Positions 21,993 to 32,008 of a stretch of 64,000 bases of DNA are shown one piece after another. The position numbers and the translations under genes were made by a program. Where the stretch lies: contig MJAN01000001.1 in the NCBI GenBank assembly GCA_001875255.1, positions 434,001-498,000 on the forward strand, given 5' to 3'. The stretch comes from Candidatus Sabulitectum silens. GTDB taxonomy: Bacteria; Fermentibacterota; Fermentibacteria; Fermentibacterales; JCC-6. A model generated the notes under the pieces. It saw only the letters and a program-made list of their open reading frames with translations, was not told where the DNA came from and did not search any database. Each line of letters begins with the position of its first letter. Position 1 is the first letter of the stretch.

Positions 21993-23209
21993 GAATTGTG
22001 GTAGTTGGCGGGGCGGCAGGGAACATGCCCTTGCCTGGGCCCTCCACCGTGGCGGCGAACACGAGATAATAGCGGTTCCGGGAAACCCCGGCACCGCACC
22101 CTTCTGCAGGAACATCCAGGGCGACCCCGTAAAGATTTCCGTTAAAGAATCCGCTGACCTTGTTGTGGTGGGCCCCGAGGCCCCACTTGTCGCCGGCATT
22201 TCGGAGGAGCTCAGTGCCGCCGGGATCCCCTGCTTCGGTCCCGACAGCGTGTGCGCCGGACTCGAGGGCAGCAAATGGTTCGCCAAGGAGGTCATGGAGT
22301 CCGCCGGGGTGCCCACCGCCCAGGGAAGGCTTTTTACCGATCCGGTGGCCGCTTTGGACTACCTGGGGGAATACCCCGAAAAGTACGTGATCAAGGCCGA
22401 TGGCCTTGCTGCGGGCAAGGGCGTCTTCCTTCCCAGGGGGAAGAAGGAAGCCGAGGCGGTGATAGGGGACCTCTTCACCGGGAGTCTCGGTAAGGCAGGA
22501 GCCTCGGTGGTTGTGGAGCAGAGGCTCGCGGGCCGTGAGGTCAGTGTTCTGGCGGTGTGCAGCGGAACCGATGCGGTGATGCTTCCCCCAGCCGCGACCA
22601 CAAACGGGCCTTCGACGGCGACAACGGTCCGAACACCGGCGGCATGGGCGCAGTATGCCCTCCTCCGGATGTACCTCCCGGTTTTGGTGAAGAGATAAGG
22701 GAAAGGATCGTGATTCCCGTTCTGAGGGAGATGGAGGCCCGGGGACATTCCTTCCGTGGGGTTCTCTACGCCGGGCTCATGATCACGGAGTACGGACCCA
22801 TGGTACTGGAATTCAACGTAAGGTTCGGAGACCCCGAGACCCAGGCGGTGCTCCCGATGATAGAGACCGATCTCGCCCCGCTTTTCCTCGCCGCTGCCAC
22901 CGGCGCAGCCTCAGCCCGGTAACGGTGAGGCCCGGGGCCTGCGCGTGTGTCATACTGGCCTCTGGGGGATATCCCGGGGCATATGAAAAGGGTGTTCCAA
23001 TAACGGGGACCGAAACGGTGGACTGCCTGCTTTTCCACGCTGGAACCTCAGGTGAAGGCCAGGATATAAGGACATCAGGCGGCAGGGTCCTTGGTGTTAC
23101 CGCCCTGGGTTCGGACCTTGAAACAGCAATAGAAACGGCATACAGGAACGCTGAGAAGATAGGCTTCTCGGGGAAACAAATGAGAAAAGACATAGGGAGG
23201 ACAGTATGA
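21989..23209 (+). CDS. purD: Phosphoribosylamine-glycine ligase (GARS), three frameshifts
   Basis: Second step of purine synthesis: ATP-dependent ligation of glycine to phosphoribosylamine. An ATP-grasp enzyme. The TTG start gives MRIVVVGG followed by GREHALAWAL (frame break near 22,013 in ggcggggcgg). Also visible: VVGPEAPLVAGI, VIKADGLAAGKGV, VEQRLAGREVSV, the catalytic NTGGMGAV loop and LEFNVRFGDPETQAVL. The C-terminal domain begins SGGYPGAYEKG. Other breaks lie near 22,590 and 22,920. About 406 residues in total. The stop overlaps purE as ATGA. Confidence 0.93.
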
Positions 23210-23655
23210 AGCCCCTGGTGGGTATACTAATGGGCAGCGAAAGCGACATGAATACCATGAGCCGCGCAGAAGAGATCCTGAAGAGCCTGGACGTCCCCTA
23301 CGAACTGAACGTCATGAGTGCCCACAGGAACCCTGAAAAGGTTAAGGAGTACGCCGGTTCCGCTTCAGAAAGGGGTCTGAAGGCCATTATCGCCGGCGCG
23401 GGACTCGCCGCCCACCTGGCAGGGGCCGTTGCGGCCAACACCCTTCTTCCGGTTATCGGAGTGCCAATAGACGGCGGTCCCCTGAACGGCTTCGACGCCC
23501 TTCTCTCCACGGTAATGATGCCCAAGGGCATACCGGTGGCAACGGTGGCAATTGGAAGCCACGGAGCCAGGAACGCAGCCTACCTGGCCGCCCAGATAAT
23601 AGCCCTGGAGAACGCCGATGTGAGGGCTTCCCTGGAAAAGGCACGTGGCTGGTAA
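23206..23655 (+). CDS. purE: N5-carboxyaminoimidazole ribonucleotide mutase
   Basis: Intact, 149 residues. Rearranges N5-CAIR to CAIR in purine synthesis. Motifs: ILMGSESDMNTM (substrate phosphate loop), NVMSAHRNPEKV with the catalytic His, AGAGLAAHLAGAVAANT and IGVPIDGGPLNGFDALLS. The length fits a single-domain bacterial PurE. The start ATG overlaps the purD stop (ATGA), so translation is coupled. Confidence 0.95.
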   Translation: MKPLVGILMGSESDMNTMSRAEEILKSLDVPYELNVMSAHRNPEKVKEYAGSASERGLKAIIAGAGLAAHLAGAVAANTLLPVIGVPIDGGPLNGFDALLSTVMMPKGIPVATVAIGSHGARNAAYLAAQIIALENADVRASLEKARGW

Positions 23656-24213
23656 ATCCCTGAAGTCCGGAGGGGAGGCGGTTAGAGCCGTCTCCCCTGT
23701 TCTTTCAGCAGGGGGCTTGGTGGTGTATCCCTCGGACACGGTTTACGGCCTTCTGGCCGACGGTTTTTCCGAGGACGCCTGCCGCCGGCTGGCCAGTCTC
23801 AAGGGTTACCCCGGCCCAAGACCCTTCATTCTCCTGGTTGGGGATATTCCCGAGGCTCTGCTCCTCACCCGGTGCAAAAAAACCGCCGGATTCATGGAGA
23901 AGCACTGGCCCGGGCCGGTGACCCTGGTGGTTCCCGCCTCATCGGCGGTGCCTCCCTGGGCCATCGGAGAGACCGGCGGGGTTGCCTGAGGGTTCCCGCG
24001 GACTGGTTTTCCGGAAGCCTGCTGAGGGAAACCGGGCTGAAGCTGGCATCAACCAGCGCCAACATGGCCGGCGGTCCGGTGCCCCTGTCCCTTTCCGGGG
24101 TGCCCAAGTCGATACTTGAAGGCGCGGACTTCGTTGTAGACGGCGGAGAACTAACCGGCCGGCCATCGAAGATATTCGATCTCACCGGGGAGGAGCCCAG
24201 GAGGATCAGGTAG
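23645..24213 (+). CDS. L-threonylcarbamoyladenylate synthase (Sua5/YrdC/TsaC), one frameshift
   Basis: Makes threonylcarbamoyl-AMP from threonine, bicarbonate and ATP for the t6A37 modification of ANN-decoding tRNAs. The YrdC fold is visible: SAGGLVVYPSDTVYGLLAD, KGYPGPRPFILLV, KHWPGPVTLVVPA, then after a break near 23,985 LRVPADWF, ASTSANMAGGP (substrate-binding STSAN motif) and VDGGELTGRPSKIFDLTG. About 189 residues, so the short TsaC form without the Sua5 domain. The GTG start at 23,645 lies inside purE. The TAG abuts the stop of the convergent hydG with no spacer. Confidence 0.9.
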
Positions 24214-25630
24214 TCAGTAGTAGAGGTCCCTTTCCCCGGAATTGACCCTTTCTATCCTTTCCAGCAGTGCGGCTTTCCCCTCTCCCTCGGGTATGGCCTT
24301 CAGTTCCCTCTGTATCTGAGCCAGCCCCCTGGCCCTTGTTTCAGGTGTTGCGTAGTCATTCAGATACTCCAGAAGGGTCAGCAGGGCGTTGGGAGTGCAG
24401 TATCTTTTTACGAACCCTGGAACGGCGAACTCCATGAAGTGCTCCCCTGTCCGCCCAGCCCGGTAGCAGGCGGTGCAGAAGCTTGGCACATAACCGGCGT
24501 CGGCAAGTTCCCCTATGACCTGATCAAGGCTTCTGCCATCGGCCAGGACGAACTGGCTCTTCTTTGCGGATTCAGGGTCCTGTGTGGCATAGGCCCCCAC
24601 GCCGATGTCGGAACCTGCGTCTATCTGGCTCACACCGAAGGCAAGGACTTCATTTCGGAGTTCAACGGATTCCCGGCATGTGAGTATCAGCCCGGTGTAG
24701 GGAACCGCCAGACGGAGGATGGCCACGAGCTTCTTGAAGTCTTCGTCGGAGACCTCGTGGGGAATGTTCCTGGTGAGTTCACTGCCCAGTGCCGGCTCAA
24801 TTCTCGGGAAGGATATGGTGTGGGGTCCCACACCGAAGGTATCCTCCAGGTGAATGGTATGATAAAGAAGGGCCATGACCTCGAACCGCCAGTCGTAGAG
24901 CCCATAAGGGCCCCTATTCCCACGTCGTCGATACCGGCCCGGAAGGCCCTGTCCAGGCCGTGAAGCCTCCAGAGGAAGTCCCCCTTCGGCCCGGCTGGAT
25001 GCACCTTTTCGTAGGTTTCCTCATGGTAGGTTTCCATGAATATCTGGTAGGTGCCTATTCCCGCTTCCTTAACCATTCTGTATCCAGCCTCATCCAGAGG
25101 CGCGGCGTTTATGTTGACCCTGCGGATCTCGCCCTTTCCCCGCTTAACGGAGTAGACCTTTCTCACCGTGTCGCTTATGAAACCGGCATCGTACCTCGGG
25201 TGCTCGCCGTAGACTAGAATGAGCCTTTTGTGGCCCCGGTCCTCAAGGGCCGCCACCTCGTTGCCCAGTTCTTCCATGGTGAGGGTTTTCCTGAGGGTGT
25301 CGCGGTTGGAACTGCGGAACCCGCAGTAGGTGCAGTCGTTGACGCAGTCGTTCCCTATGTAGAGCGGTGCGAACAGAACTATCCTGTTGCCGTAGACCAT
25401 GGTCTTGAGATCCCGGGCACCTGTTTTATCTCCTCTATCAGTTCAGGATCCCCGGCGTTTATCAGAGTGGCGGTTTCCTCGGGTTCGAGCCTCTGTTTGC
25501 TCAGGGATTTCGCGATGATCCCCCGGACACGGGCGGGGTCGGGGTTCGCCGTTTCCCGAAGGATCCTTTCTATGTCGCCCTGGGGAATGAAGCTTTCAAG
25601 ACCGGTGGTGTCGATTTTCGGAAGGGGCAT
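24214..25630 (-). CDS. hydG: [FeFe]-hydrogenase H-cluster maturase HydG (radical SAM tyrosine lyase), two frameshifts
   Basis: Cleaves tyrosine to supply CO and CN ligands for the hydrogenase H-cluster. The radical SAM cluster motif is CVNDCTYC (CX3CX2C) after the typical lead-in NRIVLFAPLYIGND. The second, HydG-specific cluster site is CTACYRAGRTGEHFME, which separates it from ThiH. Frames break near 25,400 and near 24,880. The ATG at 25,630 is preceded by GGAGGAG, which lies inside the 3' end of the TM1266-type gene. About 470 residues. No hydE, hydF or hydrogenase gene lies in this window. Confidence 0.93.
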
Positions 25631-25904
25631 TTTCTCCTCCAGTCAGCTGTTTATTCTTTGAGAGCATGGATTTCACGGAAACACCGGGTATGGAGCCCAG
25701 TCTGCCTGTGAGTTCACCGATCTCATCGGTGGAAGCCTCCACTATGAGGCTTATCACAGCGGCACCGCACCTGCAGTGGGGAACACCGGTCCTGGCGGTT
25801 ATAAGGTGGCCGTACTCGGAGAGAAGTCCGTTAACCTCGGAGGCATGGACATCCCTGTTCTCCAGTATGATCCCTATGAAACCAAGCCTTCTTTTCAAAA
25901 ACAC
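25596..25904 (-). CDS. TM1266-family iron-only hydrogenase system regulator (putative)
   Basis: A small ACT-like protein of about 85-100 residues: RLGFIGIILENRD at the N-terminus, then EYGHLITARTGVP, the Cys pair in HCRCGAAVISLIVE, and GELTGRLGSIPGVSVKSML. This matches the TM1266/NikR-ACT-like proteins that accompany HydE/F/G. The apparent start is GTG at 25,904, with a possible true start at the ATG near 25,911 and a one-base frameshift in the T/A-rich stretch. The open frame runs 35 bp into hydG; a stop near 25,645 is likely after error correction. It probably regulates or assists hydrogenase maturation; the biochemical role is unproven. Confidence 0.72.
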   Translation of the reverse strand: MFLKRRLGFIGIILENRDVHASEVNGLLSEYGHLITARTGVPHCRCGAAVISLIVEASTDEIGELTGRLGSIPGVSVKSMLSKNKQLTGGENAPSENRHHRS

Positions 25905-26005
25905 CTTCCATCAGAATGTTCAGCCCGTACCGGGGGGCACGGGCAGTAAAACCTGGACTGCTTGCCCGGGATCAGGCGCAGAAGCGCCCTTACCTCAGCT
26001 TCCAT
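25895..26005 (-). CDS. Possible small Cys-rich ORF upstream of the hydrogenase regulator
   Basis: A 36-codon open frame, ATG at 26,005, ending in TGA inside the start region of the TM1266-type gene. Contains FYCPCPPVRAEHSDGRC with three cysteines. It overlaps the next gene in another frame, and the local frame error means it could instead be the 5' part of that gene or a leader peptide. No family recognised. Confidence 0.25.
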   Translation of the reverse strand: MEAEVRALLRLIPGKQSRFYCPCPPVRAEHSDGRCF

Positions 26006-26047
26006 ATTCTGTGAAAAGTGAACTTGCGGTCAAGGAATTCGGCTGAG

Positions 26048-27540
26048 ATGGACTTGCGGCGGTTCATGATGAATGTTACAGAAATGAAGAACACCCTTCT
26101 TTTTTCCGCGGTAATGCTGGCTGCGGTGGCGGTTCCCCTGGCCGTTTCCCTGGTGAACAACGACGGCTTTCTCATATACACTCTGGACGATCCCTACATA
26201 CATCTCACCCTGGCCTCCGAGATATCCAGGGGGCACTACGGCATAAATCCGGGGGAGTATTCCGCCCCCTCGTCCTCGATTATCTGGCCCTTCATCCTGG
26301 CGCCCTTCGCATCTGCCGGGTTCTATACTGCTCTGCCCCTTATCCTTAATCTTCTCTTCGCCCTTGGCACGGTGGCGGTGTTCTCCCGTACCTATGGACC
26401 GGGTAACGGCCTTATCGTCATGGTTTCCATTTTCGCCTTCAACCTTGCCGGCCTCGTTCTCACCGGCATGGAACACAGTATCCAGGTGCTTCTCACCGCG
26501 GCGGCGGCACTGGGGCTTACCAGCCATGCCCGGAGGGGTTTACCCCCGGGGTGGCTCTACCCGGTGCTTTTCCTGGCTCCCCTGGTAAGGTACGAGTGCC
26601 TGGCGGTTTCCCTGCCGGCGCTGGCCTATCTTTCCTTGCGGGAAGGAAAAAGCGGCGGTCATCACCCTTCTTCTGCTCCTGGCTGCCCTGGGGCTGTTCT
26701 CTCTGTTCCTTATGGACCTGGGTCTTGATCCCATGCCGTCTTCGGTGTTCGCAAAATCATCGGTGGTAAGCGGATCCGGTACCTTCGGTCAATCGCCGGG
26801 AATCTCAGGGCTTCCCTGTCTTCCTTCCGGGGTTTCATGCAGACCATTCTGCTTGTTCCCCTGGTCCTCGCCGCCATCCGGGGGAAGAACCGCAGGACTC
26901 GAATGCTGGCCGGTTCAGCGGCGGTTTCCGTGATACTTCACCTCCTGGCGGGGAGGTTCGGCTGGTTCCATCGGTACGGGGTTTACATCTGGATGTATTC
27001 CGTTACGATGTGTTTCTTTCTCTACAGGAAACCAATAGAGAAGAACCGGCTGGTTTTCGCCGGGCTTCTCCTGGTGATGAGCGCGGATTATCTCAGCGGC
27101 TACCTGAACCTTCCCGGGCATCATCCAATATCTACCGGCAGCAGTATCAGATGCGAAGGTTCGTACACCACTGGCTTGACGAGCCGGTGGCGGTTAACGA
27201 CCTGGGCCTTGTGGCAATGGGTGCCGGGCACTACGTACTGGATCTCTGGGGCCTTGCCTCTCCCGGAGCCCTGGAAGGCTCCTCCGATGCCGCATGGGTC
27301 GATTCCGCCGCCGTGGCCAACTCCATCAGATACGCCGTGGTCTACAGGGATGAGATCGAAGGCATACAGCACTGGACTTCCGTTGCCCGTATGGAGCTCC
27401 ATCCTCCACTGGTGGTATGCCCATCGGGAGGGGTAGATTTCCTCTCAGCGCCCTGGGGAGACGCCGATTCCCTTTCACTTCTGCTGCAGGGTTTTGCCGA
27501 AACCCTGCCCCGTGGAATAGATTTAGTGTGGTTCCGTTAA
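26048..27540 (+). CDS. Polytopic membrane protein, GT-C-like, several frameshifts
   Basis: A membrane protein of about 500 residues. After TM1 (LLFSAVMLAAVAVPLAVSL) comes the acidic loop YTLDDPYIHLTLASEI, a DDPYI/DDxxIxL signature of GT-C mannosyltransferase-like proteins, and NPGEYSAPSSSIIWPF. About nine TM segments follow, then an extracytoplasmic C-terminal domain with WLDEPVAVNDLG and YVLDLWGLASPG, also common in this group. Frames break near 26,650, 26,780 and 27,110. The ATG at 26,048 has AAGGA eleven bases upstream, so the start is uncertain. It probably transfers a sugar from a polyprenyl-phosphate donor on the outer face of the membrane; acceptor unknown. Confidence 0.62.
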
Positions 27541-27568
27541 AGAAATGATATTCAAGGAGGGAGAAGAG

Positions 27569-28943
27569 ATGAAACTGATAACCGTTTTCACGGCGGTTCT
27601 GCTGCTGGGGATCTCCGCCGGCTGCGGGGGAAAGGATACCGGCCTGATAGGAAGGCTTCCCGCGGGGTACGACGCATACATCACCATCGATCCCCAGGGA
27701 GCCGATCTTCCGGGGATACTGAAGGTGCTGGAGGACGACCTGCCGGAAAGGCAGCTTCGGGACATTTCCCAGTCGGACCTGGGTTTCGATGTTTTCCAAT
27801 GGAGCGAATGGACCGATGAACTGGGCATCGAACCTGGTGAGATCGGAATTGTGGGCACAGGTGAGGACATGGACTTTCTCGCCTTCTTCTTCCCCTGCGG
27901 CGACGGCGAAAAGCTCAGGGATTTCGTCAGGGAAGCCGGCGGCGAGGACGAAGCAGAGTTCATGAGAATGGACGAATACACGGTTATAGTTATAGAATGG
28001 GAAAACAGCCGTCAGCTGTCTGCCTTTGAGGATGCCCTTTCCGGGGAGTCCATTGCCGAGGATGAGGGCTTTGCCGCATTGATGGAAAGGGCCGGTGTCG
28101 ACAGTCCCGCCCTTGCCTTCGCATTCTCAGGGAATGTCACCGAGGTTCCAGTGATGGGTTTCATTTCCACCCACCGGGGCACAAGGCTTAACCTTGCCGC
28201 CATGTTGGAAGATGAAGGATTCCAGGACTATGCCGGAGCTTTTGGGGACGGCCTCCAGAGCGGATCAATAATGCTTCCTGAGAATACCATGCAGCGGTGA
28301 GGACCACCATGGACATGGAATGGCTGGTGGAGGAGTACGGGAGCATTGGCGACGAAGCCGCCGAAGTGGAAGCCGCCCTGCCCTTCATTGGTTTCAGCTC
28401 CATGGAGGAGTTCATCGGGGTTTTCAGGGGGACTTCTGTGTTGCCCTCACCGAGATTGAACTCGACGAGTACGGCGAGCCCGAAGGCGGTGCCGGCATCA
28501 TGGCAATATCACTGACCGAGCCGGACAAACTTCAGTCCTCCCTGGACATGATATCGGCCTTCACCGACGGGAGAAGGGAGAACCAGGGGGATTACACGGC
28601 CTACATGATAGAGTCCGGCAGGGATGAGATATGGTATTTCATAGCCGAAGAGGTGCTCTATGTGTCCTACAACATCAGCCCTGAAGAGATCACCGACGGA
28701 GTCGGGGCAGGGGAGTTCTTCTCCGGAACCGCCTCCCGGGGTTTCATGGGGGGAGCAGCGAACCCGGCAATGATGGTTCAGGGCCTCTCACTGGATTCGG
28801 AAACGGAATCCGCCATACTGAGCCTTTTCGACGAAAACACCAGTTTCTCCGTCTCCTTCGATGGCAGGACGGCCTATTCGGAATTCAGCGCCGGCCCGGG
28901 TGCTCTGGAGGCGATCGTTTCTCTTGCCCTGGGGATGCAGTGA
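27569..28943 (+). CDS. Hypothetical lipoprotein, two frameshifts
   Basis: A lipoprotein of about 455 residues with signal and lipobox LLLGISAGC, then an acidic soluble domain (GYDAYITIDPQGADL, DFVREAGGEDEAEFMRMD, VIVIEWENSRQLSAFEDAL). The pattern of two similar halves (AFTDGRRENQGDYTAYMIES mirrors the first half) suggests an internal duplication. A distant likeness to DUF3352-type proteins is possible but I cannot confirm it. Frames break near 28,300 and 28,430. The start is firm: AAGGAGGG before the ATG at 27,569. It begins 28 bp after the membrane protein and is likely co-transcribed with it. Confidence 0.6.
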
Positions 28944-28959
28944 CTAACCGCTGATGGAT

Positions 28960-28988
28960 TTGACATGGGCGGGAAATCTCAATAGAAT
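28960..28988 (+). promoter_or_regulatory. Strong sigma-70-type promoter
   Basis: TTGACA at 28,960-28,965 and TAGAAT at 28,983-28,988, spacing exactly 17 bp, in the 86-bp gap before the secreted protein. This is the best promoter match in the window. Confidence 0.7.
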
Positions 28989-29029
28989 GGTTCTGCGCCC
29001 AACAATGCTAAAGAATTGGAGGATTTCTT

Positions 29030-29860
29030 ATGAGAATATTCATGTGTGCGCTTCTCGTACTTTCCGTTGCCGCCATGGCATCGGACAGGACCGGTGGCTC
29101 AGGTGCCGGCAATCCCTGGTCATCCAGGGGCAGTTACACCGTTATGAACGTAATGGCCGGCGGGCTCACCGGAGCCTATGGCATGTCCATCAAGGACAGC
29201 ACCCCCAACAGCATCTGGATTCACAGCTGGAGCGATATGATCAACATGGAGTTTGACATGGTCACAGGCTCCGCTACCGGCGTTACCTGGGACATCACCG
29301 GCGGCGTGGATCCCGACGACCAGGCCTTCTGCGAGTACGCCTCCGGCAACCAGTTCTTCATGACCGACTACAGCGCAAGCTGGTTCTCAGTCTTCGACGA
29401 AGACGGCGGCTATCTCTACGATGTAGACGGCCCCGCCGGCTACACCAACCTTTTCGGCATAGGTGCCGGGGACGGTTATGTTTATGTAAGCTCCCCCAAT
29501 GAGTCGGTTATCGCCTGGGGTCCCTACACCGGAGCATCAGGCAGCATCACCTGGACCGAACTGCCCTACGAATCGGTCTACGGCCTTGCGGTTCACGACG
29601 GCTACCTCTTCGTGGGCTGCGGCATCGAAGGTGCAGACAACATCTTCATCCACGCCCTCAACCCCGATGGCTCACCTGTTGCCACACCTGAATGGTCATG
29701 CGTCTTTGCCGAAAGCGCACAGGCCAACGGCGGAATCGACTACGACGGGGAATATCTCTGGGTCTACCCCCAGAACGACTTCCTCTACCAGCTCGAAATC
29801 GACTGGACACCCCAGGCCCTCGAGGGCGATACATGGGGCGGCATCAAGGCCACATTCTAG
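29030..29860 (+). CDS. Secreted beta-propeller-like protein, probably abundant
   Basis: An intact 276-residue protein with a Sec signal (MRIFMCALLVLSVAAMAS). The mature part is acidic, rich in Tyr, Trp, Gly and Asp, and shows repeated blade-like units (SIWIHSWSD, FFMTDYSASWFSVFDEDGG, GDGYVYVSSPNESVIAW, GLAVHDGYLFVGCG, GGIDYDGEYLWVYP). Codons end in C far more than in neighbouring genes. A consensus promoter, GGAGG ribosome site and strong terminator frame it as a single-gene unit. No enzyme motif is visible. It is probably a surface or periplasmic structural or binding protein. Confidence 0.7.
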   Translation: MRIFMCALLVLSVAAMASDRTGGSGAGNPWSSRGSYTVMNVMAGGLTGAYGMSIKDSTPNSIWIHSWSDMINMEFDMVTGSATGVTWDITGGVDPDDQAFCEYASGNQFFMTDYSASWFSVFDEDGGYLYDVDGPAGYTNLFGIGAGDGYVYVSSPNESVIAWGPYTGASGSITWTELPYESVYGLAVHDGYLFVGCGIEGADNIFIHALNPDGSPVATPEWSCVFAESAQANGGIDYDGEYLWVYPQNDFLYQLEIDWTPQALEGDTWGGIKATF

Positions 29861-29879
29861 AACCGTTTCAGTGGAATGG

Positions 29880-29908
29880 CGGGGTCCCGAAGGGGGCCCC
29901 GTTCCTTT
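29880..29908 (+). terminator. Rho-independent terminator of the secreted-protein gene
   Basis: A 9-bp stem (29,880-29,888 with 29,893-29,901, one G-U pair) closes a GAAG tetraloop and is followed by TTCCTTT. It lies 20 bp after the stop codon and just reaches the stop of the convergent radical SAM gene. Confidence 0.7.
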
Positions 29909-31037
29909 ACCCCCGGACAGCTATCCATAGGGTCTTCAGGAGGCTTTTCGGGTGGAGAAGGATGTTGGAGTAAGCCTGGTTGGCCAGGGGACAGGCGCAT
30001 TTACCCCTGGCGATATCCCGCCTTATCTTTCTCGCTTCCCTGGAGTTCCATATGTCAAGGAACTCAGTTTCTTCGCTGACCTTCCCCATCTCGCCCCTGT
30101 AGGCCAGCACCGCGCAGGGCCATATTCCGCCGTCGGAATTGATGTGAACGTTAAGTATGCCGGCGTAACAGGGAATTACCTGTTCGCCCCTGTTGAGGAT
30201 CTCTCCGGCAAGATCGTAATACACCAGCCGCATGGCGGTGGTTATTCGGGAGAGTATCTTCATGTTCTTCATCCTGCCCCGTACCGTTTCCTTGAAAACC
30301 TCCATTATCGCCGCGTACCTGTCTCCCTCCGGAGTAATTCCGCTTCCCAGGTTAAAGAACTCCTCCCGCTCCTCGGCAACCTCGTTGATGTATGTGTCCA
30401 CCCCCAGGTTCCCGGCGTAATCGATGATATCCCTGAGGTCGTCCTGGTTGAACCTGGACACAACGGTGCCCACACCGACATGGAGGTACCGGTTCTTCTC
30501 CCTGATCTTCTTCAGCCTTTCAAGTGTGTCCAGCAGCTTCTCGAAATTTCCGGGAACGCCCCTTATCTCGTCGTGCCGAGCCCCTATTCCATCGAATGAG
30601 GGCTTGATGGTGAGAACCGTTCCCGGGGACTCCCGACTGATTATCTCAAGGATTCTTTCCGTCATCTCCTGAATTCTTTCCGGCATGATGGCGTTGGTGG
30701 GAATGTGGACCACCGCCGGCCTGAGATGTCTGCAGGCAAGCCTGATGATCTCCGGGAGATCTTCCCTGAGAAATGGTTCACCTCCGGAGACATTGAAGAA
30801 GTATGTCCACCCGATGGATCGGAAGAGCCTTTCTATTACATCCAGCGAGAGATCGGTTCCAGCGGTTTCCTCCCGGCAGTTCTTCCAGATGTAGCAGGTC
30901 TTGCACCTTGACTGGCATTTTCCCGTTACCGAGAACGTGACATTGACAGGGTGGGGAGGCCGGGCCAGGGAGTGCCTGGAGAGCCAGCCCTTCATGACGC
31001 TCCAGCCGAGATGCGACAGCTGATTCAGATGATTCAT
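29907..31037 (-). CDS. Radical SAM/SPASM-type protein
   Basis: About 376 residues, no visible frame break. The radical SAM motif CQSRCKTC (CX3CX2C, then YIW) lies near residue 45, preceded by PVNVTFSVTGK. SGGEPFLREDLPEII is the SAM-ribose/GGE motif. The C-terminal part has further cysteines (VIPCYAGILNVHINSDG, IWPCAVL, GKCACPLANQ) typical of a SPASM/twitch auxiliary-cluster domain (COG0535-like). I placed the start at ATG 31,037; ATG 30,995 (MKGWLSRHSL) is an alternative. It is the last gene of the envelope operon headed by the ECF sigma factor. The substrate is unknown; context suggests a lipid, sugar or small peptide of the envelope. Confidence 0.75.
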   Translation of the reverse strand: MNHLNQLSHLGWSVMKGWLSRHSLARPPHPVNVTFSVTGKCQSRCKTCYIWKNCREETAGTDLSLDVIERLFRSIGWTYFFNVSGGEPFLREDLPEIIRLACRHLRPAVVHIPTNAIMPERIQEMTERILEIISRESPGTVLTIKPSFDGIGARHDEIRGVPGNFEKLLDTLERLKKIREKNRYLHVGVGTVVSRFNQDDLRDIIDYAGNLGVDTYINEVAEEREEFFNLGSGITPEGDRYAAIMEVFKETVRGRMKNMKILSRITTAMRLVYYDLAGEILNRGEQVIPCYAGILNVHINSDGGIWPCAVLAYRGEMGKVSEETEFLDIWNSREARKIRRDIARGKCACPLANQAYSNILLHPKSLLKTLWIAVRG

Positions 31038-32008
31038 CCGTATGGGCTGATGTTTCTGAAGGAACTGGTAAAACACGGCCTGAAGGGCGAAAAGCACCTC
31101 TATCAGGGTTACGCTTACCCTCTGTGCCAGGGCAATTGTGGTGGCAACCGCCATGCCCCCACCACGAAGGGCGCAAGGAATGCTCCCCTGATGGATTCCC
31201 TGACCCCTATTCCTCCGGGAATGAAAACCATGACCAGGGCTATGAGCCAGGAGGCGGGGGCTGCCAGAAGACACACCGCCACCAGGGCGTGGGGCGGACT
31301 GGAGGAGGGAACACCGAAGCCCCGGAACCACACATAAAGGGCCAGGCTTCGAAGGGTCCATGAGAGTATGTGGCTCCCACGAATTTCGCCTGATCGGTAT
31401 GGCTGATGTGGGGAAGCTCGTCCATGTCCACATCGAAGTTCCTGGCAAGCCTTTTCGCCACCATTTTCTGTATTCCCGGCGCGAAGAGCATGAGAAGGGA
31501 CAGCCCGGCGGAGATCCAGAGGGCAATTATCAGGGCACCGGGGATGTCCGAGCCCAGGAAGGGCAGGGCCAGAAGTGACATTATTCCCAGGGCCACCAGC
31601 ATGTAGATGTTTTCGAGAACTATTGATGTCACCCCTTTTACAGCGCTTATTCCGTTCATCTTCAAAAAGGTGAGTCTGCCCAGGACCATCCAGAGTTTTC
31701 CGGGCATGTAGCTGCCCATCTGTGTTATGTACCAGTTCCTTCGCAGTTCGCCCCGGTCAAGCCTGGGGACCTTCAGCGCCTCCAGTATTTTCTGCCAGGC
31801 AGGGGGAGAAGTAGTATCCCGCCGCCATGAGAAAGACCGAGAGAAAAAGCATGGGTTTTCCCGCGTTGGGTGCCGAGGCTTCCCAGAACTCCTCCAGCTT
31901 GGGCTGCCACTGGGGAAGGAGCTGTGTGTAGAAATAAACCCCGGCTGCCATGAGCAGAATAAGCCCGGCCCATGTCTGTATCCTCAGAAACCGGGAGTTC
32001 CTATGCAT
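31038..32008 (-). CDS. LPG-synthase-TM/UPF0104 family membrane protein (first copy), frameshifted
   Basis: Polytopic protein of the lysylphosphatidylglycerol-synthase transmembrane (YbhN/AglD) family. It starts at MHRNSRFLRIQTW. The family landmarks are GSYMPGKLWMVLGRLTFLK (the G-x-x-x-P-G-K-x-W block) and MVFIPGGIGVRESI near the C-terminus. Frames break near 31,790, 31,370 and 31,190. The last frame runs without a stop into the radical SAM gene; a one-base correction would end it at an ATGA overlap around 31,036. It starts inside the yfhO-like gene (8-bp overlap). Family members are thought to translocate or stabilise lipids. Confidence 0.75.

Noticed and set aside
20247..24213. Separate short genes in place of panB, purD and tsaC
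   Set aside because: The pieces are consecutive parts of single well-known enzymes, with motifs in correct order and spacing once one-base deletions are repaired.
29907..31526. UPF0104 protein fused to the radical SAM protein
   Set aside because: The upstream part of this frame is partly out-of-frame sequence. A one-base correction would give an ATGA overlap at about 31,036, matching every other junction of the operon.
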